Assembly (NCBI RefSeq): GCF_042680605.1
Contig: NZ_JBHUEE010000013.1
Coordinates: 1-64,000 of the forward strand
Direction of reading: 5' to 3'
Length of the DNA stretch: 64,000 nucleotides
Origin: Allobogoriella deserti
GTDB taxonomy: Bacteria > Actinomycetota > Actinomycetes > Actinomycetales > Actinomycetaceae
How positions within the stretch are numbered: the first letter of the stretch is position 1; every line of letters begins with the position of its first letter. The notes beneath the pieces were generated by a model. That model saw only the letters and a list, made by a program, of their open reading frames with translations, did not search any database and was not told the origin of the DNA. Below are positions 1 to 8,278 of the stretch, piece by piece. Position numbers and translations under genes: made by a program.

Positions 1-74
1 GTCGCATCGACGTCCTACACGCCATGCTCCGCAACGGCGCCTTCTACGACCCACCCACCCCCGCCGCCGCTTGA
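1..74 (+). CDS. C-terminal end of a transposase, IS110-like (partial)
   Basis: The frame beginning at base 3 is open to a TGA at 72-74 and ends in residues resembling the C-terminus of IS110/IS116/IS902-family transposases: an RIDVLHAMLRNGAFY stretch, close to the R-x-DVL-x-AMLRDG-x-Y ending I know from that family. Only about 23 codons are visible, so the catalytic DEDD domain and the C-terminal Ser domain cannot be judged. No terminal repeat or target duplication is recognisable in the 30 bases before the next gene. The family call rests on this short tail alone, and the element may be complete or broken outside the window. Confidence 0.45.
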   Translation, partial: RIDVLHAMLRNGAFYDPPTPAAA

Positions 75-103
75 CGGCAGAGATAGGGACACCCCCCGGC
101 GGG

Positions 104-868
104 TCAGCTCTCCCGGTGGACGAGCGTGTTGCTGGCCTGGGCGCGTGGCCGCAGGATGATGCGGTCGAGGTTGACGTGTGCCGGCCGGGTGAGGGCGAAG
201 GCGATGACGTCGGCGACGTCGTCGGCCACGAGTGGTTCGGCGACGCCTTCGTAAACCTTGGCCGCGGCGTCGGGATCGCCGTGCATGCGGTTGAGGGAGA
301 ACTCCTCGGTCCGGACCATTCCCGGAGCCACCTCGAGCACGCGGACCGGCTCGCCGACGAGTTCGAGGCGCAAGGTGTCCCGGATCATCCGTTCGGCATG
401 CTTCGCCGCGGTGTAGCCGGCGCCGCCCGGGTACGTGCCATGTGCAGCCGTGGAGGTCACGACGAGCACGTCTCCGCCGCCGTCCGCGCGCAGGTGCGGC
501 AGCAGCGACTGGGTGAGCCGCAGCGTGGCGACCACGTTGATCTCGTACATGCGGCGCCACTCCTCGGCGTCGCCCTCGGCGACGGAATCGGTGCCGATCG
601 CGCCGCCGGCGTTGTTGACCAGCGACCGCAGCGGCCCGGTGGCCGCGGCGTGCTCGGCCAGGCGGGTGACGTCGGCGGGGTCGGTCAGGTCCGCCGCAAA
701 GGTCGCGCACCCGGTCTCCTCGGCGAGGGCGTCCAGCCGGTCCGCGCGCCGTGCGGTGGCGAGGACGTCCCAGCCCTCACGGCGCAGACGGCGCACGGTG
801 GCGGCTCCGATCCCGCTCGAGGCTCCGGTGACCAGGGCGCGGGGCGTGGTTTCGCTCGTCTCGGTCAT
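104..868 (-). CDS. SDR-family oxidoreductase
   Basis: This is a 254-aa classical short-chain dehydrogenase/reductase. The sequence shows the N-terminal Rossmann motif TGASSGIG (about residues 13-20), an NNAGG motif and the catalytic Y-TAA-K pair, followed by a C-terminal half of normal length. Such enzymes are cytoplasmic NAD(P)H-dependent oxidoreductases, and the substrate cannot be predicted from sequence alone. The start was taken at ATG 868 (MTETSETT) because translation upstream lacks family similarity and the Rossmann motif then lies at the usual distance. It is divergent from proC, with about 106 bases between the starts. The S-YxxxK machinery looks intact. Confidence 0.85.
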   Translation of the reverse strand: MTETSETTPRALVTGASSGIGAATVRRLRREGWDVLATARRADRLDALAEETGCATFAADLTDPADVTRLAEHAAATGPLRSLVNNAGGAIGTDSVAEGDAEEWRRMYEINVVATLRLTQSLLPHLRADGGGDVLVVTSTAAHGTYPGGAGYTAAKHAERMIRDTLRLELVGEPVRVLEVAPGMVRTEEFSLNRMHGDPDAAAKVYEGVAEPLVADDVADVIAFALTRPAHVNLDRIILRPRAQASNTLVHRES

Positions 869-974
869 GCCCCGATCATGCCTGCTCGCCGCCCGTGGGT
901 GCTCGCTCACCGGACGGGTCTGCTCGCTCACCGGATGTGACACCGCACCCGCACACCGTGACACCATCACGGGT

Positions 975-1781
975 ATGAGGGTGGGATTTCTCGGCGCAGG
1001 CAACATGGCGGGCGCGATCGTGCGCGGGGCGGTCGTCGGCGGCGCGGTCGCCGCCGACGACCTCGCCGTAACCTCGGCTCACGGCTCGGCCCGTGCGCTG
1101 TCCGAGGAGACCGGGGTCACGGCACTCGCGGACAATGCCGAGCTGGTTCGCTGGGTCGGGCCGGGCGGTGCCGTCGTGGTGGCGGTCAAGCCGTACCTGT
1201 TCGCCGAGGTGCTCGAGCCGTTGCGGGCCGAGCTGGCCGGTGCGGGCAGCCTCGTGGTCTCACTGGCGGCCGGCCTGACCCTGGAGCGCCTGGAGTCGAT
1301 GCTGTCGGACGGGCAGGCCGTGATCCGTGTGATGCCGAATGTCAACGCCATGGTCGGAGCCGGCATGGCAGGGATATGCGGCAACGACGCCGTCAGGCAG
1401 GATCAGCTCGACGCCGTGGTCGCCCTCTTCAAGTCGGTCGGTGCAGCGACGGTGCTCCCTGAGCGGTTGTTCCCGGCCTACGCCGCGATCGCCGGCTCGG
1501 CACCGGCGTGGACCGCGGCCTACGTCGAGGCACTCGCGCGCGCGGCGGTAAAGAACGGCATGCCCAAGCAGCAGGCCGTGACGATCGCCGCGCAGATGAT
1601 GCTCGGGACCGCGCGCACGTTGCTGGAGCGCGAACTCTCGCCGGCGGACCTGATGGACGTGGTCTCCTCCCCCGGCGGCACGACCATTGCCGGGACGGTC
1701 GCGTTGGAGGACGCCGGCTTCTCGGCCGCGGCTGCTCGTGCGGTCCAGGCGGCGGTGGACCGGGACCGCGAACTCGCCTGA
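975..1781 (+). CDS. proC: Pyrroline-5-carboxylate reductase
   Basis: A 268-aa protein, the usual length for ProC, which reduces 1-pyrroline-5-carboxylate to L-proline with NAD(P)H in the last step of proline synthesis. The N-terminus has the dinucleotide-binding motif GFLGAGNMAGAI (about residues 4-15). The centre has the AVKPYL motif, and the C-terminal dimerisation domain carries the family signature around VVSSPGGTTIAGTVALE. The start is ATG 975, directly before the Rossmann motif. It is a stand-alone gene: the upstream neighbour is divergent, and the downstream gene begins 115 bases later with its own apparent promoter. Confidence 0.95.
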   Translation: MRVGFLGAGNMAGAIVRGAVVGGAVAADDLAVTSAHGSARALSEETGVTALADNAELVRWVGPGGAVVVAVKPYLFAEVLEPLRAELAGAGSLVVSLAAGLTLERLESMLSDGQAVIRVMPNVNAMVGAGMAGICGNDAVRQDQLDAVVALFKSVGAATVLPERLFPAYAAIAGSAPAWTAAYVEALARAAVKNGMPKQQAVTIAAQMMLGTARTLLERELSPADLMDVVSSPGGTTIAGTVALEDAGFSAAAARAVQAAVDRDRELA

Positions 1782-1860
1782 CCACGGCGCTGACCAGCAG
1801 GGTCACCCACCGCGGATCACACGTTTCACTCTGGCCACACAAGTGTTCACCTTCAACACC

Positions 1861-1896
1861 TTCCTGGTGTCCCTGCGCATTGCTACGGTGGGCGCC
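1861..1896 (+). promoter_or_regulatory. Candidate leaderless promoter
   Basis: TACGGT at 1884-1889 fits the actinobacterial -10 consensus TANNNT and ends exactly 7 nt before ATG 1897, so transcription would begin at the start codon. TTCCTG at 1861-1866 lies 17 nt upstream as a weak -35. No ribosome-binding site is visible before the ATG, which agrees with a leaderless message. Confidence 0.4.
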
Positions 1897-3138
1897 ATGC
1901 CTCACCGCCGGCTGCTGGGTACCGCTGTGGCCGCCGCGGCCGCCTTCGGCCTTCTCGCCGTGGCGTCGCCCGCGGCGGTGGCGTCGTCGTCCCAGCCGGA
2001 GGACCGGGAACCGCTGCGTGTCGCGAGCTACAACGTCTCGCTGAACCGGGCGGACGAGGGGCAGTTGATCTCCGACCTGGAGCGTGGCGACGACCAGGCC
2101 GCCGCCATCGCGCAGGTGCTCCAGACCGTGCGCCCCGATGTCGTCCTGCTCAACGAGTTCGACTACGACGCCGACGGCGAGGCGTTGGACCTGTTCCGGT
2201 CCGACTACCTCGAGGAGGGGCAGCACGGCGAGGACCCGATCGAGTACGAGTACGCCTACACCGCCCCGGTGAACACCGGCGTGGACTCCGGTTTCGACCT
2301 CGACAACGACGGCAGGACCGGCACACCCGACGACGCCCTCGGTTTCGGCGAGTTCCCGGGCCAGTACGGGATGGTCCTGCTCTCGCGCTACCCGATCGAG
2401 ACCGATGACGTCCGCACGTTCCAGGACTTCCGCTGGCAGGACATGCCGGGCGCGCTGCTGCCGGGCGACCCCGGCACGGACGCCACGGGCGACTGGTACT
2501 CCGACGAGGAGCTCGCGACGCTGCCGCTGTCGAGCAAGTCGCACTGGGACGTGCCGGTCCGCGTGGGTCGTACGACGGTGCACGTGCTCGCTGCCCACCC
2601 GACACCGCCGACGTTCGACGGGCCGGAGGACCGCAACGGTCGCCGCAACCACGACGAGATCCGTTTCTGGGCGGATTACGTCGCCTCCCCGGCCCGTAGC
2701 TCGTACATCTACGACGACGACGGCGTCTCCGGCGGTCTGCAACCGGGAAGCCGGTTCGTCGTCGTCGGGGACTACAACGCCGACCCGCACGACGGTGACT
2801 CCGTGGACGGGGCCATCAGGCAACTGCTGGACAGCCCGCGGATCAACGACCCGGAACCGACGTCGGACGGCGCGGTCGAGGCGTCGGAGCTCCAGGGCGG
2901 CGCGAACATCTACCACGAGGGCGATCCCGCGCTGGACACCGCGGACTTCGACGACTCTGCCCCCGGAAACCTGCGCTCGGACTACGCGCTGCCATCGAAG
3001 AACCTGCCGGTGAGCCACTCGGGCGTGTATTGGCCGGCGGCCAACGAGCCGGGCTCCGAACTGACCGGGGTCGCGCCGTTCCCGACCTCGGATCACCGGC
3101 CGGTATGGGTCGATCTCCTGGTACCCGGGCTGCGCTGA
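1897..3138 (+). CDS. Exported endonuclease/exonuclease/phosphatase-fold protein
   Basis: A 413-aa protein with a clear Sec signal peptide (basic MPHRR, hydrophobic alanine/leucine core, cleavage probably near residues 27-29 around AVAS). The mature part shows the EEP superfamily fold: VASYNVSLN near the start, a metal-binding LLNEFD, a central VVVGDYNADP, and a C-terminal TSDHRPVW motif with the catalytic Asp-His. Members cleave nucleic acids or phosphodiesters extracellularly using divalent metal. The closest type I can recall is the esterase-like phytase/nuclease group of exported actinobacterial EEP proteins. The exact substrate is unknown. It has no operon partner; 204 bases follow before the next gene. 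Confidence 0.8.
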   Translation: MPHRRLLGTAVAAAAAFGLLAVASPAAVASSSQPEDREPLRVASYNVSLNRADEGQLISDLERGDDQAAAIAQVLQTVRPDVVLLNEFDYDADGEALDLFRSDYLEEGQHGEDPIEYEYAYTAPVNTGVDSGFDLDNDGRTGTPDDALGFGEFPGQYGMVLLSRYPIETDDVRTFQDFRWQDMPGALLPGDPGTDATGDWYSDEELATLPLSSKSHWDVPVRVGRTTVHVLAAHPTPPTFDGPEDRNGRRNHDEIRFWADYVASPARSSYIYDDDGVSGGLQPGSRFVVVGDYNADPHDGDSVDGAIRQLLDSPRINDPEPTSDGAVEASELQGGANIYHEGDPALDTADFDDSAPGNLRSDYALPSKNLPVSHSGVYWPAANEPGSELTGVAPFPTSDHRPVWVDLLVPGLR

Positions 3139-3342
3139 CCCCGGGACGGCCAGGGCCACCCGGGTCCGCTGAGCGTCCGCCTGCACGCTGACCGCCCGGA
3201 CCGCAGCCGGCCGCCCGGTTCGCTAGGCTGGTACCTGGCCCCGGACGTCCACCGGTGTGCAGGCCCCGACCTGGACCTGCCGGCTACGGCTGCAGCGCAG
3301 TGACTGCGGCGACATCTCCCCCATCTCGTCCGGAGTGCGCCC

Positions 3343-4407
3343 GTGCCTGCCCGTTCTGCTCGCCCTGCTCGTCCTGCTCGTCCTGTCAGATTACTGTCCG
3401 CCCTGTCTGCGCTGCTCCTGTTGGCGGCGTGCGGCGAGGCCGGTTACGACGGTCCCGGCGCCTCCGGTACCGAGGAGGCCGGCGGCGCCGAGGAGAGCAC
3501 CGGCGCGGCCGACCCGGAGTCCGGGGAGCGGACGGTGAGCTCGTGCGGCGTCGAGACCACGCTCGAACGGCCGCCGGAGCGGATCGTGACCATCAAGTCC
3601 TCGGCCACCGAGATGGTCCTCGCGCTCGGGGCCGGCGATCGCCTCGTGGGCACCGCGTTCTCCGACGGCCCGATCCCCGATCACCTCGCGGACGGGATCG
3701 GCGACATTCCGGTGCTGGCCGAGCAGAACCCCTCGTCCGAGGCGGTGCTCGAGCTCGAGCCCGATCTGGTCTACGCCGGATGGGAGTCCAACCTCAGTGC
3801 GGACGGTGCCGGCGAACGCCAGATGTATGAGGACCTCGGCATCGCGACGTACGTCTCCCCCGCCGCGTGCCTCGAGCCGGAGTACCAACCCGACCGGCTC
3901 ACCTTCGACCTGGTCTTCGACGAGATCACCGAGATGGGGGACATCCTCGGCGGCGACGCCACTGCTGCGGCCGAGGAGCTCGTGGCCCAGCAGCGCGACC
4001 AGCTCGAACACATCGAACCCGCCCGCGAGGGCCTCAGCGCCCTGTGGTACTCCTCGGGTGCGGACGTGCCGTACGTGGGCGCCGGAATCGGCGCCCCGCA
4101 GATGATCATGGACGCCGTCGGCCTGGAGAACGTCGCCGGTGACGTCGAGGAGACCTGGACCTCGATGGGGTGGGAGGCGATCGCCGCGGCCGACCCGGAC
4201 GTGATCGTGCTCGTGGACTCGGCGTGGAACACGGCCGAGCAGAAGATGGAGCGGCTGGCGGCCAACCCGGTGACTCGGACCCTCACGGCCGTGCAGGAAG
4301 AGCGTTACGTCGTCGTGCCGTTCCCGGCCACCGAGGCGGGCGTGCGCAACGTGCCCGCCGCGGCCGAGCTCGCCGAACAGGTCGCCGATCTGGAGGTGGC
4401 GTCCTGA
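3343..4407 (+). CDS. Substrate-binding lipoprotein of a proposed F420-0 ABC transporter
   Basis: A 354-aa extracytoplasmic binding protein of the iron-siderophore/B12 (PF01497) superfamily. It has a basic N-terminus, a hydrophobic segment and a lipobox ending LLLAAC with the acylated Cys at residue 30. The body shows the family pattern (ERIVTIKSSATEMVLALG near residue 80, the ADPDVIVLVDS stretch near 285). The start is GTG 3343, with GGAG 8 bases upstream. It is translationally linked to a permease and an ATPase, and cofE plus an F420-dependent oxidoreductase follow convergently. That is the context defining the proposed F420-0 importer of actinobacteria (TIGR03868/03869/03873). Substrate assignment is inference from context, since superfamily relatives bind siderophores or cobalamin. 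Confidence 0.75.
   Translation: MPARSARPARPARPVRLLSALSALLLLAACGEAGYDGPGASGTEEAGGAEESTGAADPESGERTVSSCGVETTLERPPERIVTIKSSATEMVLALGAGDRLVGTAFSDGPIPDHLADGIGDIPVLAEQNPSSEAVLELEPDLVYAGWESNLSADGAGERQMYEDLGIATYVSPAACLEPEYQPDRLTFDLVFDEITEMGDILGGDATAAAEELVAQQRDQLEHIEPAREGLSALWYSSGADVPYVGAGIGAPQMIMDAVGLENVAGDVEETWTSMGWEAIAAADPDVIVLVDSAWNTAEQKMERLAANPVTRTLTAVQEERYVVVPFPATEAGVRNVPAAAELAEQVADLEVAS
4392..4406 (+). promoter_or_regulatory. Shine-Dalgarno and CTG start of the permease
   Basis: GGAGGT at 4392-4397 lies 6 nt before CTG 4404. The permease frame has no ATG, GTG or TTG between the upstream ATG at 4170 (deep inside the lipoprotein gene) and the first membrane helix. The CTG overlaps the lipoprotein stop as CTGA, the same 4-base coupling seen elsewhere in this window, which makes it the best-supported start. 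Confidence 0.6.
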
Positions 4408-5519
4408 CCCGCACCCGGCTCCCGGACCGCGCGCGCCGCCGCGCAGGCACGCCCCTGCCCGCGGGCGGGGCGGATCCGGCGCCCGGCACGCAGCGCCGCG
4501 TCGCCCTGGGCGCGACGACGGCTGGGCTGGCGGCGCTCCTCGTCCTCACCGCCGGGTGGGCGCTCACCCTTGGGCAGGCCGACATCGGCGTCAGTGACGT
4601 GTGGGCCTCAGGCTGGCATCACGTGTGTTCGACCGTCTCCGGCGGCTGCTCGGCGAACCCCCTGGGTCGCATCGACGATGCAATCATCTGGAGCGGGCGG
4701 GCACCCCGCGTCCTTGCGGCCGCTGCCGTCGGCGCCGGCCTGGCCCTGTGCGGCGCGGTCATGCAGGCGCTGACCCGCAACCCTCTCGCCGACCCCTATC
4801 TGCTGGGTGTCTCTTCGGGAGCCTCGGTCGGCGCCGTCGCCGTGCTCGTCCTCGGCCTCGGCACGGCGCTGCCGGTCGCGGCGTTCCTCGGGGGACTCGG
4901 GGCACTGGTATTGACGCTGGCACTGGCGACCGGCCGTAGCGGCAGCCTGAGTCCGGTCCGGACGGTGCTGGCCGGCGTCGCCGTCGCTCAGGGAGCCTCC
5001 GCCGTCGTCAGCTTTGTGCTGTTCTGGTCCTCCACGGGGGACAACTACCGGGAGATCCTCACCTGGCTCATGGGATCCTTCGGCGGTTCGACGTGGACCG
5101 AGGCGTTCGTCGCCCTGGGCGCCAGTGCGGTGGTCGGCGCCGGATTGCTGGCCAGTGCCCGCACGCTCGACGCGTTCACCTTCGGGGACGTCTCGGCCGC
5201 ATCGCTCGGGGTGTCCGTGACACGGGCACGGTGGCTGCTGCTCGCCGCCGCCGCCCTGCTCACCGGCCTGCTGGTGTCGGTCTCGGGGGCGATCGGCTTC
5301 GTCGGGCTGGTGATCCCGCACGCCGTGCGGCTGGTGGTGGGTGAGCGCCATTTCCGTTTGCTGCCGGTCGCGGCGCTCGCGGGCGCGACGTTCATGCTGC
5401 TGGCGGACACCGGCGCCCGGAGCCTGTTCGAACCGCGAGAGCTGCCGGTAGGGATCGTGACGGCGGCCGTGGGTGCGCCCGTGTTCGCGGTGTTGCTACG
5501 AAGGAGGGCATCGGCATGA
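4404..5519 (+). CDS. Permease of a proposed F420-0 ABC transporter (FecCD/BtuC type)
   Basis: A 371-aa inner-membrane protein of the FecCD/BtuC permease family with about ten hydrophobic segments. Family hallmarks are present: the RAPRVLAAAAVGAGLALCGAVMQ segment (the R-x-PR-x-L and G...Q pattern), TRNPLADPYLLGVSSGA, and GFVGLVIPHAVR near residue 300, which contacts the ATPase. The preferred start is CTG 4404, because GGAGGT sits 6 nt upstream and no standard start codon exists in frame before helix 1. The gene is coupled by a 4-base overlap to the ATPase downstream. F420-0 as substrate is inferred from the neighbouring cofE and F420-dependent enzyme; siderophore or cobalamin transport is the alternative. 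Confidence 0.8.
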   Translation: MTRTRLPDRARRRAGTPLPAGGADPAPGTQRRVALGATTAGLAALLVLTAGWALTLGQADIGVSDVWASGWHHVCSTVSGGCSANPLGRIDDAIIWSGRAPRVLAAAAVGAGLALCGAVMQALTRNPLADPYLLGVSSGASVGAVAVLVLGLGTALPVAAFLGGLGALVLTLALATGRSGSLSPVRTVLAGVAVAQGASAVVSFVLFWSSTGDNYREILTWLMGSFGGSTWTEAFVALGASAVVGAGLLASARTLDAFTFGDVSAASLGVSVTRARWLLLAAAALLTGLLVSVSGAIGFVGLVIPHAVRLVVGERHFRLLPVAALAGATFMLLADTGARSLFEPRELPVGIVTAAVGAPVFAVLLRRRASA

Positions 5520-6364
5520 CCGAGACGGAGATCGACAGCCCTGCACTGGCGCCGCTGGCCGGAGAGCCGGAGGGCGGCGCCCGTGGACGGCCGACTGCTG
5601 CGGGACTGACGATCACGGGGATGTCGGTCGAGCTGGACGGCGCCGTCATCCTCGACGGGGTCGACGCCGAGGTGCCGCCCGGCGCGGTGACGGCGCTGGT
5701 GGGCCCGAACGGCTCCGGCAAATCGACCCTGCTACGCGCGCTCGTCGGGGCTCTGCCAGCCGGTGGCTCGGTGTGGCTCGGCGGCGAGGACCTTCGGCGG
5801 ATGCCGCGGCGGAGCCGGGCGCGCCGCCTCGCGCTGGTGGAGCAGGACGCCGGCGGTGAGGTCTCCCGGAGTGTCCTGGACGTGGTGCTGCTGGGCCGGA
5901 CACCGCACCGGCCCCGATGGGGCGCGGACTCAGCCTCGGACCTGGCGGTGGCGCAAGCCGCGCTCGCGCGTGCCGGGGCCACGGAGCTCAGCGGACGGGA
6001 CTTCGCGACGCTGTCCGGAGGCGAGCGGCAACGCGTCCACCTCTCCCGCGCGCTGGCGCAGCAGCCAGAGGTCCTCATGCTCGACGAGCCGACGAACCAC
6101 CTCGACGTCGCCGCTCAGTTGGACGTTCTCGGGCTCACCCGGGACCTGCGCGGCGACGGTGTCACGGTGCTCGCCGCCCTGCACGATCTCAACCATGCGA
6201 TGCGCTACGCGGACCACGTGGTGGTGCTGGCCGACGGTCGTGCCGTGGCAGCCGGCCCACCGGCCGAGGTGCTGACCGGGGAACTGGTCAGTGAGGTCTA
6301 CCGAGTTCGTGCGTCCCGGGTCTCGGCGGGCGGACGGGACCTGCTGGTGATGGACCCGGCGTGA
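5516..6364 (+). CDS. ATP-binding protein of a proposed F420-0 ABC transporter
   Basis: A 282-aa ABC ATPase with Walker A GPNGSGKST (about residues 63-71), Q-loop region, signature LSGGERQRV, Walker B VLMLDEPTNHLD and the H-loop LHDLNHA. It is of the FecE/BtuD type expected to pair with the preceding FecCD permease. The ATG at 5516 overlaps the permease stop by 4 bases (ATGA), which indicates translational coupling. The N-terminal 35 residues are an Ala/Gly/Pro-rich extension before the ABC core. The gene ends 61 bases from cofE, which is transcribed toward it, so importer and modifying enzyme form two convergent operons. Confidence 0.88.
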   Translation: MTETEIDSPALAPLAGEPEGGARGRPTAAGLTITGMSVELDGAVILDGVDAEVPPGAVTALVGPNGSGKSTLLRALVGALPAGGSVWLGGEDLRRMPRRSRARRLALVEQDAGGEVSRSVLDVVLLGRTPHRPRWGADSASDLAVAQAALARAGATELSGRDFATLSGGERQRVHLSRALAQQPEVLMLDEPTNHLDVAAQLDVLGLTRDLRGDGVTVLAALHDLNHAMRYADHVVVLADGRAVAAGPPAEVLTGELVSEVYRVRASRVSAGGRDLLVMDPA

Positions 6365-6425
6365 CTGACGGTGCCGTGGGTGGGGCCGACACCGGTGCCG
6401 CGCAGCCGGACAACCGGCGGCCCGC

Positions 6426-7193
6426 TCACACCTCGCTGACGCCCCGCCGGAACATGTCCTCCTCCGGGGGGCGCACCAAGGAGGCGGCGCCGTCGCCGTC
6501 GTCGGTGGTGACGGCCCGGGACATCCCCCGCACGACGGCGACCGGCCGACCGGACAGCTTGCCCTTGACCAGCTCGGCGGCCGCCGCGATCTCGTCCGCG
6601 ACGCCGATGACGGTCGTCTGCAGCTCATGGCCGTACTGGTCGCGCTGCCCGCGCCGGTCGTCCAGCACCGTGACGCCGGCCGCCCCGATCGCCATGTCCG
6701 TCACGCCGCGACGCCAGGGCCGACCCGCGGTGTCGGAGATAATGACGCCGGGACGGACCCCCGTCCGGGCGTGCAGGCCGCGCCGGATGCGCCGTGCTGA
6801 GTCGTCGGGATCCTCCGGCAGGAGCAGCACCGTGCCGGTCGGGACGTCCGAGGCGTCCACCCCCGCGGCCGCCATGACCAGGCCGAGACGGTTCTCGACG
6901 ATCCGCAGCATGCCGCCCTCGGGTTTGGCACGCTCGGCCACCACCCGGACGGTCTCGGCCTCGATCGCGGCCTCCCGCTCGGCCTCGTCGCGACCAGCCA
7001 CGAGGCGCCCCTCGGCCTTGGAGACGATCTTCGACGAGATCACCACGATGTCGCCCTCCGCGAGACCGCGGCTGCCGTCCGGCCAGGTGGCCCCCTCCAG
7101 GACCGGTGTCAGCACTGCCGCGAGGTCGTCGCCCGTGGTGACGACGGGCACGCCCTCCGGCGCGACGGCCGTTACCGCTGCGCCGCCGCTCAC
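6426..7193 (-). CDS. cofE: Coenzyme F420-0:L-glutamate ligase
   Basis: A 255-aa CofE, the GTP-dependent ligase that adds glutamates to F420-0 to make F420. Recognisable motifs are GDIVVISSKIVSKAEGR near residue 50, GLVMAAAGVD, and SDTAGRPWRRGVTDMAIG near residue 150. It is the single-domain form, without the C-terminal nitroreductase-like domain of mycobacterial FbiB (about 450 aa). The start is GTG 7193 (VSGGAAV), which overlaps the stop of the upstream oxidoreductase as GTGA. Next to an F420-0 importer it would trap the imported precursor by adding the charged side chain. No fbiC, fbiD or cofD genes are visible in this window. Confidence 0.92.
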   Translation of the reverse strand: MSGGAAVTAVAPEGVPVVTTGDDLAAVLTPVLEGATWPDGSRGLAEGDIVVISSKIVSKAEGRLVAGRDEAEREAAIEAETVRVVAERAKPEGGMLRIVENRLGLVMAAAGVDASDVPTGTVLLLPEDPDDSARRIRRGLHARTGVRPGVIISDTAGRPWRRGVTDMAIGAAGVTVLDDRRGQRDQYGHELQTTVIGVADEIAAAAELVKGKLSGRPVAVVRGMSRAVTTDDGDGAASLVRPPEEDMFRRGVSEV

Positions 7194-8188
7194 CGGCCGA
7201 GCTTCGGCAGGACGTCGCGACCGAAGACCTCCGCCCACTCGGTCTGGTTACGGCCGACGTTGTGGAGGTAGATGCGGTCGAAGCCGAGGTCGACGTACCG
7301 CTGGATCTCCTTGCGGTGCTCGTCCGGATCCGCGGAGATCACCATCCGGCCCGCGAAGTCCTCCTCGCGGACGAGCTTGGCCATGGCCGCGAAATCGAAC
7401 GGAGAGCGGATGTCCGCCTTCGGGAACTTCATCCCGCCGTTCGGCCACTGGTCCATGGCGTTCGCCAACGCCTCCTCATCGGTCGGCGCCCAGGACATGT
7501 GCAGCTGCAGCACCTTCGGCATGCCCTCCGGGTCCTTGCCCGCCTCGCGCGCGCCGTCGGCAAACTTCTCGAACAGGCCCGAGATCTTCTCCAGTGGCGC
7601 GCCGACGGTGATGAGACCGTCGGCGTGCTTGCCGGCCCGGCGCGCCGTGACCGGTCCTCCGGTGGCCACCATGATGGGCGGGGCCTCGTCCGGCATGGTC
7701 CACAGCCGGGTGGACTCGAGCTTGTAGAACTGCCCGGAGTGCTTGGTGTCCTTGCCGGCCAGCGAGTTGCTGAACAGCTTGCGGATGATCTCGATGGCCT
7801 CGAACATCCGGTTGATCCGCTCCGGCGCCTCGGGCCAGTAACCCGCGATGATGTGCTCGTTCAGCGCCTCGCCGGAGCCCAACCCCAGCCAGTGCCGACC
7901 CGGATACATCGCAGCGAGGGTCGCCGAGGCCTGCGCCACCATCGCGGGATGCCACCGGAACGTGGGCGCGGTGACGCCCGGTCCGATATCGCCGGTGGTG
8001 CGTTCGCCGAGGGCGGTCAGGACGTTCCACACGAACGCCGCCTGTCCCTGCGTGGGCGTCCACGGTTGGAAGTGGTCCGCCGCCATGACGCCGGAGAATC
8101 CGTGCTGCTCGGCCTGGGCCGAGTAGTCGACGACCTCGGTGGGATGGAACTGCTCGAGTGCGGCCGCGTAACCGATCGTCAGGCTCAT
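7190..8188 (-). CDS. F420-dependent LLM-class oxidoreductase, glucose-6-phosphate dehydrogenase family
   Basis: A 332-aa luciferase-like TIM barrel. The ADHFQPW motif (Asp, His and Trp of the F420 pocket, about residues 37-43) and GSGEALNEH (about 105-113) match the Fgd group, and the C-terminal ISADPDEH also fits. Compared with mycobacterial Fgd1 as I recall it, one of the three phosphate-binding residues (Lys198) aligns to a non-Lys position in the GAPLEK segment, while a Lys and an Arg appear retained. Glucose-6-phosphate is therefore not assured as substrate. The start is ATG 8188, with AAGGAT upstream. It is the first gene of a two-gene operon with cofE (4-base overlap). Confidence 0.85.
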   Translation of the reverse strand: MSLTIGYAAALEQFHPTEVVDYSAQAEQHGFSGVMAADHFQPWTPTQGQAAFVWNVLTALGERTTGDIGPGVTAPTFRWHPAMVAQASATLAAMYPGRHWLGLGSGEALNEHIIAGYWPEAPERINRMFEAIEIIRKLFSNSLAGKDTKHSGQFYKLESTRLWTMPDEAPPIMVATGGPVTARRAGKHADGLITVGAPLEKISGLFEKFADGAREAGKDPEGMPKVLQLHMSWAPTDEEALANAMDQWPNGGMKFPKADIRSPFDFAAMAKLVREEDFAGRMVISADPDEHRKEIQRYVDLGFDRIYLHNVGRNQTEWAEVFGRDVLPKLGR

Positions 8189-8278
8189 GTCGCCATCCTT
8201 GCAGGCCCGCACCCCGTGCGGACATCGGCGTTCACTCTCAGCGTCACCGACCAGGCGTCAGCCACTGGCGGCGGCACC

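Noticed and set aside
3139..3342. Possible cobalamin or other riboswitch before the transporter operon
   Set aside because: No B12-box (GCCACTG-like) or other conserved riboswitch core was found in the 204-base region; no other recognisable structure.
3343..6364. Siderophore or cobalamin importer as the role of the ABC genes
   Set aside because: The family is compatible, but the neighbouring cofE and F420-dependent oxidoreductase give a more specific explanation; not formally excluded.
6405..6418. Small GCCGG-ACAA-CCGGC hairpin between the ABC operon and cofE
   Set aside because: Only a 5-bp stem; such stems are expected by chance at this GC content.
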